NCBI GenBank assembly: GCA_009746045.1
Contig: RPFO01000164.1
Coordinates: 2,563,285-2,627,284, forward strand
Origin: Mesostigma viride
Lineage: Eukaryota > Streptophyta > Mesostigmatophyceae > Mesostigmatales > Mesostigmataceae
Length of the DNA: 64,000 nucleotides
Reading direction: 5' to 3'
Part shown: positions 27,665 through 39,500 of the stretch, piece by piece
Position numbering within the stretch: the stretch's first letter is position 1
Layout of the letters: each line of letters begins with the position of its first letter
Position numbers and translations under genes: made by a program
The notes under the pieces: generated by a model
Database searches by the model: none
The model's input: only the letters and a program-made list of their open reading frames with translations
What the model was told of the DNA's origin: nothing

Positions 27665-27752
27665 GTATAGGTTTATAGCTGGGCGTTTGCTTTGGTTTGA
27701 GTGATTTCACTCTGCTGTAAGTAATTATATTTTTATAATATATATTCCCAAG

Positions 27753-28028
27753 GTGTTAGTGTTACCGGTTGTTAGTGTCACCGCCTTCCCCACTCACGGG
27801 ACAAGGTGGCTCCCCCACCAGTTCTGCTCACCTTCCCCTCCCGCCTGTGAGGACAAGCAGCGGTTCCTCTCTCGTCGCAAGCGGTTGCACGACCTCACCT
27901 GGACGCTGGACGACGACCTAACCCCCGCTCAGCAGCAGCAGCGACGCGACCTGTGGCCGGAGTACCCTCAGCCACAAGCAGGACCCCCAGAAGCCCAAGG
28001 TGTACTGGAGCTGCGGGGACCTGATTAA
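27753..28028 (+). pseudogene. LINE ORF1 C-terminal fragment
   Basis: Encodes FLSRRKRLHDLTWTLDDDL followed by TPAQQQQRRDLWPEY. This matches the ORF1 C-terminus near 61440-61560 (TLDDDLTLAQQQRRRELWP) and the general L1-type ORF1 pattern. Truncated at the 5' end; ends in a (TTAA)n tail at 28024-28045. Confidence 0.65.
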
Positions 28029-28045
28029 TTAATTAATTAATTAAT

Positions 28046-28400
28046 AGACACGTGACTGCGTCACGTGAGCATCCTCATGCAGTGGGAGGGGAACATGGGA
28101 TGGAGTGGATGACCAGTATAAGCTATCTAGGTCCTAGTTACAGGGGTGTGGGCACCGCGGCCCGAATCGCTATGAATGCCATACTTGGTCACACGCGGAG
28201 CCCCCACAGGCTTGGGGGTGGTCTCCTTCATCACTACTTGCCATCTATCCTTGCGCACCATCTGGCCTCCATATTACAGACAAACCAGGAGGCTGCCCGG
28301 GGGTGAGCCTGTCACGTCTAGTGTAGCACATGTCCATGCCGAGTCTATCACGAAAAGTCCACGGGTGGCGGACCTGATGATTAACCACAAGATGCATGTG
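28046..28400 (-). repeat. LINE 3' end copy (family of 57624-59125)
   Basis: Inverted copy of about 58770-59120, with landmarks CACGTGACTGCGTCACGTGA and ATCGCTATGAATGCCATACT. Non-coding 3' part only. Confidence 0.7.
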
Positions 28401-28964
28401 GACGCCCCCCGCGGGCTAGACTAAATAGCCCTAGCTTGTATCCACTGGTAGTCACTGCCGCTATTGCAGCCATGCTTAGAACGTTTCCCTAGCCGTGCCA
28501 ACATACCTAGTCACGTGCACCGCTAACGCCCGCACGGTACACAACCAGCCATGTAGCCTTAGCTTAGTGTACAGCCATGCTACGCCCTGGCTATCGGATC
28601 AGTTTAGATCGCCCACGCTCCTTGTTATGCCATGCTCGATCACATGGGTCTTATTGCACCCACAGATTGCCGGATCGTTAGCGTGTCCGTTTAGCTAGCG
28701 TGCCCGAATGCAGCTGTGGCATGCCTTAGGCATGAAGGAGACTGGGGGTCTCTGCCCTTTCTCCTGTTGTGCACACAGGGATTGAAAGCACTTCGGTGCT
28801 CCGTGACTCCCCAACGGGGGCACGAGTTTAATTAATTAATCAATTAATTGTTAGCGTTGGCTTTGTTTATTTTTACGTGGGTACCTTTACTCTGATGGAA
28901 GTCATGATATTTTTAAATATATATTCCCTAGTCTGGCCGGGGTAGCTGGGGAGTATAGTCCCGG
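28401..28964. other. Gene-free repeat flank
   Basis: No gene seen. Resembles LINE 3'-terminal sequence at 62560-62745 near its right end (GGTGCTCCGTGACTCCCCAA and a TTAATTAATTAAT tail). Confidence 0.5.
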
Positions 28965-29590
28965 CAAGTATCAAGGAGACAACCAGCGCAGGCCAGAAAT
29001 CGGGAGAATCCGGACCATGGTAGCTCGAGCCTGCCGTTATCTTGTCCGCGTGTTCGAGTCGTTCAAGATGATGAATATGGATGGTGATGGAAATGTGTAG
29101 CCGTGTGCATTGAAATTATGGCTGGCTTACGTGTAGAGCGACTAGACGGTGGGGCCGGAAACAGCTTGCTTGATCAGGGCGTGTGTTTCGAGCCACTGGC
29201 CGGGAGTGTCTAGGGGTAAGCACCATTGCTGCGATCGCTCTCCCACCATTTACGAGGAAATTAATACCCGCAAATGGGAAACCACTGAAAAGGTCTAGCT
29301 AGTCAGTCATTACGTTAGCCATGCCATGATTCCAAACGTCCAAGAACTGCACACGGTGCAAAGGCAAAAATCCGGAGGACAGCACTTTCAAATGTGCGGC
29401 GGGAAAAAAAAAAAAAAAAGTATGGTGGGGTCCTTATCCAGGAGACAACCAGCGCAGGCCAGAAATCGGGCTCCAGAATCCGGACCATGGCAGCACAAGC
29501 CTGCCATCCTTATCAAGGAGACAACCAGCGCAGGCCAGAAATCTTATCAAAGAGACAACCAGCGCAGGCCAGAAATCGGGAGAATCTTAT
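28965..29590 (+). repeat. Dispersed repeat, inverted partner at about 59490-59935
   Basis: Starts TATCAAGGAGACAACCAGCG. Further copies of this end are stacked at about 29436, 29514 and 29546. The body (about 29090-29400) matches the reverse complement of about 59500-59800. The ends also match the MITE-like element at 299-578. No coding content. Confidence 0.7.
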
Positions 29591-29599
29591 AGCCAGTTA

Positions 29600-30930
29600 C
29601 ATCGTTTTTCTCGACAAATAGGTTCCGACAAATAGGACTTCATCAGAAAGGTTGTACGCCTGCATTGCATACACTGATTTTGAAAGCAGACAACAAGTGC
29701 ATTATGCTTAAGCAGGTCAAGAATTTTCTCAAGCAAAACCAACACATATACGACACCTAAGTTAGTCGCAGCACGCTGCACAGACAGATTGTAGCTCGCT
29801 TCTAGGATACACACATGCAGCTACTCCATAACTAACTTATCTTTATACTAATTATTCTACATTGTTTCTGGTCTACCCGGCAGTCGATCCAGTCAAGTTC
29901 GAACGTTACGCGAGTGTTGTGTCCGATTGCACGTTCTTGTGGGACAAGGGTCGACCCTGGCCTGACTCCACATGCACATGCACCCGTGCATCAGAATGAC
30001 CAACAGAGGCACGTAAGAATGAGACAAGGTGTGACCACTACACCCACATATCAGCTCCCAGCTGCCAAATTGCATTGCATATGACCACAATAGGGAAAAC
30101 GGTTCCATGTGGATCATGTAGTTACACACATGATGTTAACGCATCTGCAAATACCATCAGCAGGTGCTCATGTGTCAAAAATGTACATGTACAAATCCCA
30201 AGGAATCCAGACCTTTGGTAGGGTTATGCATGCATTCCCGGGCATCCCCTACCATGCAGTCTGCGACAAAAACTAGCACTACTTTAATGCACGACACACG
30301 CCCCCCTAGGGAGATCGCTGGGCACCCTTCCGAATCCTTTGGAGCCCTTTACAGTGTGGGATGGAGTAGAGTTGTCAACCACCCCTTGGCACTGCCCGGT
30401 AGCACGTCCCCACAACTTGGCCTCGCAACCACTCTGGTTGTACAATTGGGGCTAGCAAAGCTGGTTCTTCGCATGCCACAACACTGCATCAACGGCATTG
30501 CGCCACCTCCGAAAAAAGATTGCAGTCATTTCATTGAAACTGCAGATGGGCTTTTGGTTGACCCAATGCTCATAGTGGCGGGTTTGGCAGAGTATGAAGA
30601 GCTTCAAAGGTTTCAGGGGTTCTTTCACCCGCAGTGCACCTGCAGAAGAATATACATGGCAGGAAACCAGTTTAAACTCTCTGTGGTGTGGGCCCGCAGC
30701 TTTTAGCATGCGCTCCTGGTTCCGTAGATCTATGGTACACAGTCCTCACATGACTTTTCATGTCTGCTGCCATGAGGTGATTCAAATGACACACGTCCCA
30801 TGGTCCCATGGTACCAAGTTCACCCCCCATGGCTCAAAAAATGATCTGGAAAGTGATCTTTGATCTTTAACCCCCAAGGCGTGTTTTGGTCGGAAGAAAA
30901 CCAGCTGGCCATTTCTAACAGCAGGGGCCG
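29600..30930. other. Unassigned stretch
   Basis: ORFs up to 180 codons occur (30164-30706 plus strand) but show no motif, no repeat and no neighbouring exon. I cannot support a gene. Confidence 0.4.
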
Positions 30931-30933
30931 CTG

Positions 30934-31596
30934 TTACGACAGCAAGCACTGGCCAGGCCTGCCCAGCTCTTCCACATCAGGGGGCCGGTCTTCTGGGTCC
31001 ACGGTGTGGTCTCTGGCATCGTCCGAATTCGGCTCCTGCCCTCGTAGCTGTCGAATTTGCGCGAACCACTCGTCCCTTCTGCCCCAGCTTTCTGGGCAGT
31101 CCTCTGGGGGGACCTGGGATATGTCGTCGGGATGCACACGCCAGTGGGTGTAATTACCGCATCCCAGATGGCATGCCCAGGTGGTGGTCCCGTACTCGCC
31201 AGGACTCGGTTGATACCGCCACATAGGGTGTGGAATACGCTGGACGCCACCGCAATCTTTGCAGATGTAGCGAAGGTGGTAGCGCAGGCCGAACAGGCAC
31301 GCGTCGCAGACATTATTAGTTACCAAATTCCTTTGCTGACAGCATAATCGGCATGTTCCAGAGTTCTCGCTGCGAACGACGTTGCCCTGCCCGTCGAGGC
31401 GGATGAAGCTTCGACACGTTGGGCACCTTCCCAAACCGTCCTCACCGCGGCTGCAGATAACCTGGATGCATCGGAAGCAGTAAGCCAAGGTAGACGACTC
31501 ACGGCCGCAGCATGGCATGCGCACAGGCTCTATGTTATCCTGATAACAGACCGCGCAGGAAGCGCTTGGCTGAACGGATCCTGCGTTATCTCCCAT
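30934..31596 (-). CDS. RING-type zinc-finger protein, 220 aa
   Basis: Single uninterrupted ORF with ATG at 31596. The N-terminal domain CAVCYQDNIEPVRMPCCG, then YCFRCIQVICSRG and GRCPTCRSFI, has the cysteine spacing of a RING or RING-like finger (residues about 14-65). A second cluster (CRLCCQQRNL, CDACLFG, CKDCGG) forms more zinc-binding pairs to about residue 120. The rest is Trp- and acid-rich. RING proteins are usually E3 ubiquitin ligases; the substrate is unknown. It lies between LINE debris and the OFD1-like gene; being intronless it could be a retrogene or viral import. Confidence 0.65.
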   Translation of the reverse strand: MGDNAGSVQPSASCAVCYQDNIEPVRMPCCGRESSTLAYCFRCIQVICSRGEDGLGRCPTCRSFIRLDGQGNVVRSENSGTCRLCCQQRNLVTNNVCDACLFGLRYHLRYICKDCGGVQRIPHPMWRYQPSPGEYGTTTWACHLGCGNYTHWRVHPDDISQVPPEDCPESWGRRDEWFAQIRQLRGQEPNSDDARDHTVDPEDRPPDVEELGRPGQCLLS

Positions 31597-31599
31597 CGC

Positions 31600-33538
31600 G
31601 TTCCCTAGATGTGTGTGTGGGGGATCCGATAGGGTCGTTATTGGCTGTCGTGGATAAAAAATTCCAGACTACTTCGGAAATGTTCCCGTCAGAGTCGCCA
31701 GCAGCTTGGCCATGGCCGTGAGTCTCGAAATTTGCACATTTTCAACCATTACCTGGTCATCCTTAGCCCAGTTGAGTTGAGTTGAGTTGAGCTTATTCCC
31801 ACGCCGGTGAACCGACAGGGTTAGCCGTAGCCCAGTAAGGCCACCATTGAAAATTAATTAATTTTTACGAAGTGTGGATGCAAATCGGGTGGCATATAAT
31901 AGGAGGGGTGACATCTCCAGGCAAAATTTCCTGGATACTAGGGGCCCGTCCCAGGGCCTGACTGCTGCGGTAAGCGCCGGCCCCTGAATTGAAATAGGGG
32001 CTGGCGAGTAAAACGAGGGTCGGCGGCGGTGGCCCCGTATTACTGGCCCCCGATAGCGCAGCGCTACGTGGCCGAGCTGCGGCACCACGTGGCAAGATGA
32101 GGCACCACGTGGCAAGATGAGGCGCCACGTGGCTTGATGCCGGCATGCCTCTCCGACGACAGGCAATTACTGGGCAAGACATATCACAGTACCCTAGTAC
32201 CATCCGAGCTACTTATGTCGCCAAACTATCTCTGTTGGATATGACCGGCGTGGGATTCCAACTAAACTGAACTGAACTGAACTGAACTGGGCAAGACATC
32301 TGCAGACTGCATGACAGTATAGCACGGCGCGGCGTGAGGACGGATGCCGACACAGTTTTTTGTGTAGGCATCCGTAGGCCCGTACATAGCTGGCATCCGG
32401 GGCATGGCAAGATGGGACGCCACGTGGCATGATGCGGCATGCCGCGCCTGCTGTACAATATGGGGGCCCGAAATCTAGGGCTGGCGGCTGCATAAAAATT
32501 CGGCCCCTGGAATCTCCCCTATAGGGGCCGAAAAGATGGGGGCTAGCTAGAATTGGTGCCGGTAGCTGCACGGGCCCCTAGTATGGAAATAGGGGCCAGA
32601 CATTCTGGACCGGCGGCTGCAGGATCCGGCCCCTATTTAGCTTGGCTCAATGTCACCCCTCATTTAATCCTTGCCGCTTGCCGGGATCCCACGCCGGTCA
32701 TAAGCCAGAGATTGTAGCGGCCGAGGGAATATATGTAGGATATCGGTGTCAACCTGTGTCAACACTCAATATAGTCAACACCGTTGTCAGTTGTCGTCAC
32801 TCAGTCATCACTGTCGTCAGGAGCGAGTCAGGAGCGATTCAGCGAAGATCATGACTTTATTACTTATTTAAAATCCATTTTATTTGGCATAAGATCATGA
32901 TTTTCTTACTTATTTAAACAGGGATTTAAAATCAATTTTATTTGGCATAAGCTGACTGCTCATAGGCGAGATGTCCACCTGTACTTCATGTCGAACGTTC
33001 GCCACCTCAGCCCGGATCTTGCCCGTATTCAAGCATCGGCGGGAGCTCTCACGTTAACCCAGAAGGTGTCCTGAATGGGACATTCTCAATCTTGCTAACT
33101 TCGCACAGCCTTCTGTACTGTAGACACGTGGAACCACGACGGGAAAAGAGACGGTGACATTCAAATGTTGGAAATTTGTCCTCGACCAGGACTACGGTTA
33201 CTGTATGATCAAATTGCGGGGAACGTCAATGTTGGAAGACGGCCATGCTTGGCGCGACGGCCAAATGACAGCTTTCCTTTTCCACATTATATGGCTGCAG
33301 CTCAACACATGCACCTCGAGCTACACGTTATTTTGATATAGGGTCAGTTTGTTTACCAATCTCTAAGTTGCTCTCGTTGAGGTCTGATGGGAAAATCGGT
33401 AGAGCTACCGGATTTCGTCAGCTATATGAGGTTTACATCATAATGTCGTGGCGGACTAGCACCACATAACCGAAAACAATTTGTGCGCCTGTTTTTTCCC
33501 TTACACCGCGGGCTTTCTATTTATAAGAGACACGCACA
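31600..33538. other. Intergenic region with short tandem repeats
   Basis: No gene supported. GTTGA repeats at about 31768-31790; CTGAA repeats at about 32265-32288; a 20-bp-scale repeat with CCACGTGGCAAGATGAGG at about 32088-32145; GC-rich blocks with GGCCCCTATTT near 31990-32640. The last part is the upstream region of the OFD1-like gene; TATTTATAAG at 33519-33528 lies only about 11 nt before the ATG, so its role as a TATA box is doubtful. Confidence 0.5.
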
Positions 33539-36500
33539 ATGCCGGAGGCAGACGAGGTATCCATGGACGATCTGAAGGGGCAGATTTACACGTCCCTTCG
33601 CGGGGCTGGCGTTATTGATGCTCTAAAGGTAAGGGATTGAGCAAAGGGCAGGATTTCGAAGGCTTATTCGACATGTTCACAATTCTTTCATTTCCGGGCT
33701 CTGCGTGCTTGGTAGTTACATCTACGGTTATATCTCCGTGCTTGATACCCATGATGCCATGCAGACGCAGCTGCGCTCCCAGATACTGCGGCACTTAAAG
33801 CGGCAGGATTCTGAATTGCTTTCTCCACGCGCGGAGAGCGGAGACCTTTCGCTGAAGAAGAGGCTTGTCAACAGCTTGTTCATCGACTACCTCAAGACGG
33901 TCCCGTACTCGTACTCACTATCCGTGTTTCTGCCGGAATGCGGCATGGCGTCGGCTAACCAGCCTCTTTCCAGGCACGAAATGCTGGAGGTGATGCAGAT
34001 TCACTCGTCCTCCAAGATAATGCCATACCTGGTAATTCTTTTACTCTTTCCCTTATTCATCCAGTCTCGCATGAAGCAATCATTTCACACTCGAAGTGCT
34101 GTTCTGTACCCCTGTCCTCTGGACTGCCAAATGCAGGGAATGCACACCATCCATCCAAGCAGAATGCACCTGGGAAAGGAAGCCGATTCCCTGCCTGTCC
34201 AACTTCTAGTAGCCATAAACGCGTGCACAAGTGCAAGCCCCCAGATGCTCAGGCAGGGTTGGGACCCAATAGAACCGTTGTGTGCCTTCTTTCCCCTCCT
34301 CCCCTCCTTTCCCTACCACTTTCTCACCCCCCTTTGCCCACCCCCCCTTCCGCCTCCGCAGTGCGATACGTCCTCATCGGGCGGCGCGCCATCCGTGTCA
34401 TCCAACCCCGCCACCGCGCTTGTGGTCGAACTGCTGGATGGCATGTCCCGTCTCCAGATGCACAGTGCGATGGTGCAGAGCGCGACGCAGACGTCTAGCT
34501 TTGGCGACGATATCGGTGAGCGCTGTGCTTGCACCCTCAAGTGCAGCACATTGGGTAGCACTGCTGGCTCTTTTGTCCCGTACGCTGCGTTGCTCTGCTA
34601 GCAGCCGCAATCGCAGTGAATGCATCAGCACGCCGGTTGTCAGGTTTTGTCCTTGCCTCCACCAGCAAGTGCAGTGAGTGGTGGTGAGCATGGCTGTGCC
34701 AGAGGTCCCGTGTTCAGCTGCTCTGGACATGTGCTCGGGTGGCCGTTGCCCTGGCTGGGTTGGGGTGGACAAGCCAAGTTTCACGCACCCGTCAAGATGT
34801 GGTCATGTTGGCTATGGCGGGATGGAAAGGAACACATGAAACAATTGGCGGCAGTCCGGATTACCTAATTAAAAAAGCACATTTTGGCGAATTAATTATC
34901 TTTGGCAGGGAGAATATAAGTTTTTATCCCTGCCTTTCGGATTTAGACTTTTTCTGGCATGTACACAGCATATTCGGAGAGTGCTCATCGAGACCTATCG
35001 AATGCGCTACCCCCCCAGTGTCCTGCTTGCCCGGTCTTTACTTTGGCCCATTTGAAGGGGACAGCATGCGGCCAAATTCACCTGTCTTGTAGCCCTACTA
35101 TCACTAAACCGGAAACAAACTTTGGAGTTCTGAGGCAAGATCCAGGATAGTCTTGCGGAGATCTGCCGATTGCAGCACTCCAAATAAAGTTTGGGGGTGG
35201 TTCCCGAGACCCGGACTACGGAGGTAGGCCGGATCACGGCCAATCGTTCACAGGCGGTAGTCCGGATTACCGCCAATCGTTTCACATAGTACTCAAGGCC
35301 AACGGGTACTCCAGGCAAACATTCGGGGGGTGGGGGTTCGTTATGGTTGCAGAGCTTGGGTTGTTGGCAGTGGTACAGTACCAGGGACAGACAGAGAGTG
35401 TTCTGGTGAAGTGCCTGCATGCCTACATGTACGGTCAGGCGGTTAAGAGTAAAAAAAAGCAGCCCCTGGCAAGTGCGCAATATGTGCCTGCGACCCGCCT
35501 GTCTGAACATGTGTAGGGTGCGGTTGTTGGGCATGTCACACCTGTGGACATATCATTGCGTACTCCCTGTTCGCTGAGAACCAGCTCCCCGTGATCACCG
35601 ATTGGTTCGGGTGGACGGGCGACCCCTCTGCCTGACCTGGTGAATGACTATTCGTCAATAAAGTGAGAAGATGCTAGTTGATGGAATGGAGAGGCAACAG
35701 CTTTTCGTTTATATTAGGCACCTGACATGACACGGCCCTGTTGCTGTGGCAACCCACCGATGCGCGCGTGCAGGCGGCACACTGCGTGAGGTGGAGAACC
35801 TGTTCCTGGAGAAGGTGGAGGCCGAGCGGCTGCTGCCGTACCGCACGCTGGAGGAGCGCATGGTCAAGTACCGCAAGGAGTGCGACGACCGAGCCAGGGA
35901 GGAAATCGCTGTGCAGGTGTGTGTGTGGGGGGGGGGCATGGGGGGGGGGATGGGGGCATTGGTGCTGGGTGGTGTGACAATGGGTGGGGGCGATGGGGAT
36001 GGTGGATGTGGTGTGGCCACGGGGGGTGGTGGAGGTGGTGTGGCATTGGGGGTTGGTGGAGGTGGAAATTTTTCTTGTGCAACGGGAAGTTGAAGTTCCA
36101 CTGGAGGCAAGTAATCGGTTCTTGTTGTGGTCGTGATGTGGGCGATGGGGCCATGGCGTTTGGTGTTGGGTGACCCTGGGATGGATCACCTGAATGCCGG
36201 AGTGCATGAGGATTGGTGGGGCCACATTGTGGGCGATGCATGCAGAATGTGCACATGGGTCAGGGCCAGGGCATCCGTGTGGGCCTGCTATTGGCGACTG
36301 GGCAGGGCTAGAAGGTAGAGCTGGGAGAGACTGCGTGGTTAGATTAGGGAGGTTGGCAGGGAGGAAGTGGGGAAGGTTGACGGGCAGCTCATTGTTAGCT
36401 GGCTAGCAAGCGTGCAGGGCTGGGGAGCAGAGGGGCATTGCCAGCTGATGATTGGCCATATGCTGGCTCGTCGGGGATGGGGGGATGCCCCCGCAACCTT

Positions 36501-39500
36501 GTCTCCTCATGCTCCGTCATGCAGCCTTAGCTATGGGTGCTCCCTCATATGACTCAACACCCTCCATGGTAATCTGTGGGTGTGAGCCCTCATGTGAGGA
36601 ATATAACTTGCTTTGCTGCACTAGGCATGCCCCCTACTAGGCACCTGCTGCACTACGCACCAATGGGAATGTGCCAATCGGAGCCCCAAGCTCACTCGCC
36701 GCTTGGCCACCCACAGGACGATGGGTTGGGCTACTGGTAGGGCAAGCAGTTGGGTCTCTGCCCAAATGTGTCCAAGGGTGACACGTTGTCGTGGGAATTC
36801 CTCTTTCTGATGGATATTACTGACCTCCAGGCGCTGATTCTGCCGTCTGGCGTAGCAAGGCCACCCGATTCCTCCTCAGAGGGTAGACTCCTCTTATCCT
36901 CATTATGCCTTAGTTGCCTTCATGCTCAACGTGCTCCATTGTCCTCGGCCCATGCCAACGTGTATGGCACCCTTGCTCCTGGGCCACGACCCAGTAAGCT
37001 CCCTTCATTTTCGCCACAGTGACTCGCACCCATGGATGCACATGTTGCATGTGCACATGCTTGCGTTGCGTGTGTGCGCGTGCTCACCGCCAGGTGGCGC
37101 GCGTGCGCCAGTTTGAGGTCGGCTCGGTCAAGATGGAGGAGGCGGCGCGCTACCGGCGGCAGCTGGAGGAGGCGCGCGCGGATCTGGAGGCCATCCACGC
37201 CGACCGGCTCGAGCGGCTGCGCGAGAGGGAGGAGTCGCACATGCTGCGGCTGAGGCAGCAGGAGAAGGTGGGTTGGGGAGAAGGCGAGTTGGGGAGATGG
37301 CGGGACTTGTGTTGGGTGGAAGATGGACAGGAAGGGGGGGGGGGGGAGGGGTTGGGTGGTGCGGGTGCAATGGGTGGGGGGGTGGGGGGGGAAGAGGGAA
37401 TGGAGGTGGGGGGTGAAGGCAGTGGACTTGTGCGCACACAGTCGTGCGAAAAGCCGGGCATTGCAGTCGCAGGGCTTGTGCTCACTGCCCCTCACGGGAT
37501 GGGTGGCCAGGGAAGTAACCAGCTGGTGCATGGCGACCCCTGGTTTTGTAAGTATACGAAATATAAGCAATTGCGTCATCTGTCACCGTCCACCCCTACC
37601 TGCCTAGTGCCTACACCCCATGTATGTACCTCTACCTACATCCATACCTATAACCTACCTATATTGTCAATTGCTGTCGCCGTAATGTATTCTATGTTGC
37701 GCTCTCCTCAATTCTACCCTTACCCGGCCCCTGCCGTCCCCCCCGCCCCCGCTCCCGTGCGCGCGTCCAGGCGATGGAAGCGGCTGCGTTTGAGCACCGG
37801 CAGAAGATCATCGCGGAGAATGAGGCGCTGCGGGCGATGCGGCACGAGCTTGATACGCGCAAGGACGTGCAGGTAAGAGGGCCGCATGGTGCAGGTACAG
37901 TAGAGCACAAGGTACGTGCTGGTGGATAATTCGATAAAGGGCAAGGACGTGCAGGTTGCGGGGTGGACATGCGAAAGGGCATGCAGGTGTGCGTGGGTAG
38001 CTAATGGGATAAATGGCAAGGACTTGCAGGTAAACAGCCCCCACAGTGCAAAGGTAGGGTTGAGCACAAGGTTGTATAGGTGGGGGGACTGACGGGTCAT
38101 ACAACGGGTAAGGAAGTGCAGGTGAGATGCCCCCTGCGGCAGGAGGGTGGGGTGAGATGGCTTGGGTTGCGGGTGGGCTGGCGAGACAGAGTAAGCATGG
38201 ACATCCGGGTGGAGGGATATGCACAAGGGCTTGCGGCTCCTAGGGTATCAAATGGGGAAATTCATAAGTGGCTTGCATGGCAGTAGGGCAATCTATAAAG
38301 TATACTATATGTTTTTTAGTATTATATCACACAGTTGCGTGGGCATGGAGTGCATTCGCGCTTTACACACCTGCCTTGCCATGTTCAATGGTGTTTTCCT
38401 AGCGTTTGCGTACAAACACCAACGGAGTCTCTCTCTGTCTGTCCCAAGGTTGCCGGCACGACACGTTTTTCAAGTTTTCCAAACAATTGAACCTCTCTAT
38501 CGCAGGTCAGGGTAGTGGGTAGAAGAAGATTCAGATAGGTACATTTGTACCTACTCTCCTGCCCTTGCCCGTCTCTCTGCTGAGCACATGTGCCTGTCGT
38601 GCTGCTGTGCTTCCCAGTTGTACTCTGCACGTGCCCATCTATCCAAGGGGCATGTTCCAGTGGGATGAAGTTACTAGATGAGTTGCAGCCAGATCTTGCT
38701 CTTGTACTTTGGGCCCACAGGCTCAGCGTGGCTGACCTTGTGGGCGCACCAAGGTTGCATGCTGCTTCGGTTCCAACCAAACCCCTCATGTTTGTGCCCC
38801 TCTTTCATGCCGTCCTTGCCCACCCCTTCCCCCATGCCCCCCCTCTCCCGCTGTTCACCCCTGCCCCCATTGCCCCCCCTCCCCCCACTTCCACCCCTCT
38901 CGTCCCCCCCCGCTCCTCCCCCCCCCCCAGGACAAGGCGCACGCGCTGATGGATGAGCGGCTGAGCGAGCGCGAGGGCAGGCTCAAGGAGCGCGAGGGCG
39001 AGCTGGCGCGGTTGAGGGAGCACGTGCTGGCCCAGGCGGATGAGGCGTCGCGCCTGTGAGTAATGGGGGTTGGGGCAATGCAGGCAGTGAGGATGTGAGT
39101 CAGGGGGGGCGAATAAGGCGGATGAGGCGTCGGGCCTGTGAGTAATGGGGGTTGGGGCAATGCAGGCAGTGAGGATGTGAGTCAGGGGGGTGGAATACGG
39201 CAGATGAGGCGTCACGCCTGTGAGTGATGGGGGTTGGGGCAATGCAGGCAGTGAGGATGTGAGTCAGGGGGGGGGAATAAGGCGGATGAGGCGTCGCGCC
39301 TGTGAGTAATGGGGGTTGGGGCAATGCAGGCAGTGAGGATGTGAGTCAGGGGGGGGGGATAAGGCGGATGAGGCGTCGCGCCTGTGAGTAATGGGGGTTG
39401 GGGCAATGCAGGCAGTGAGGATGTGAGTCAGGGGGGTGGAATACGGCAGATGAGGCGTCACGCCTGCGTGCAGGGGGGTGTAGTCATGCAGGCATTGCGT

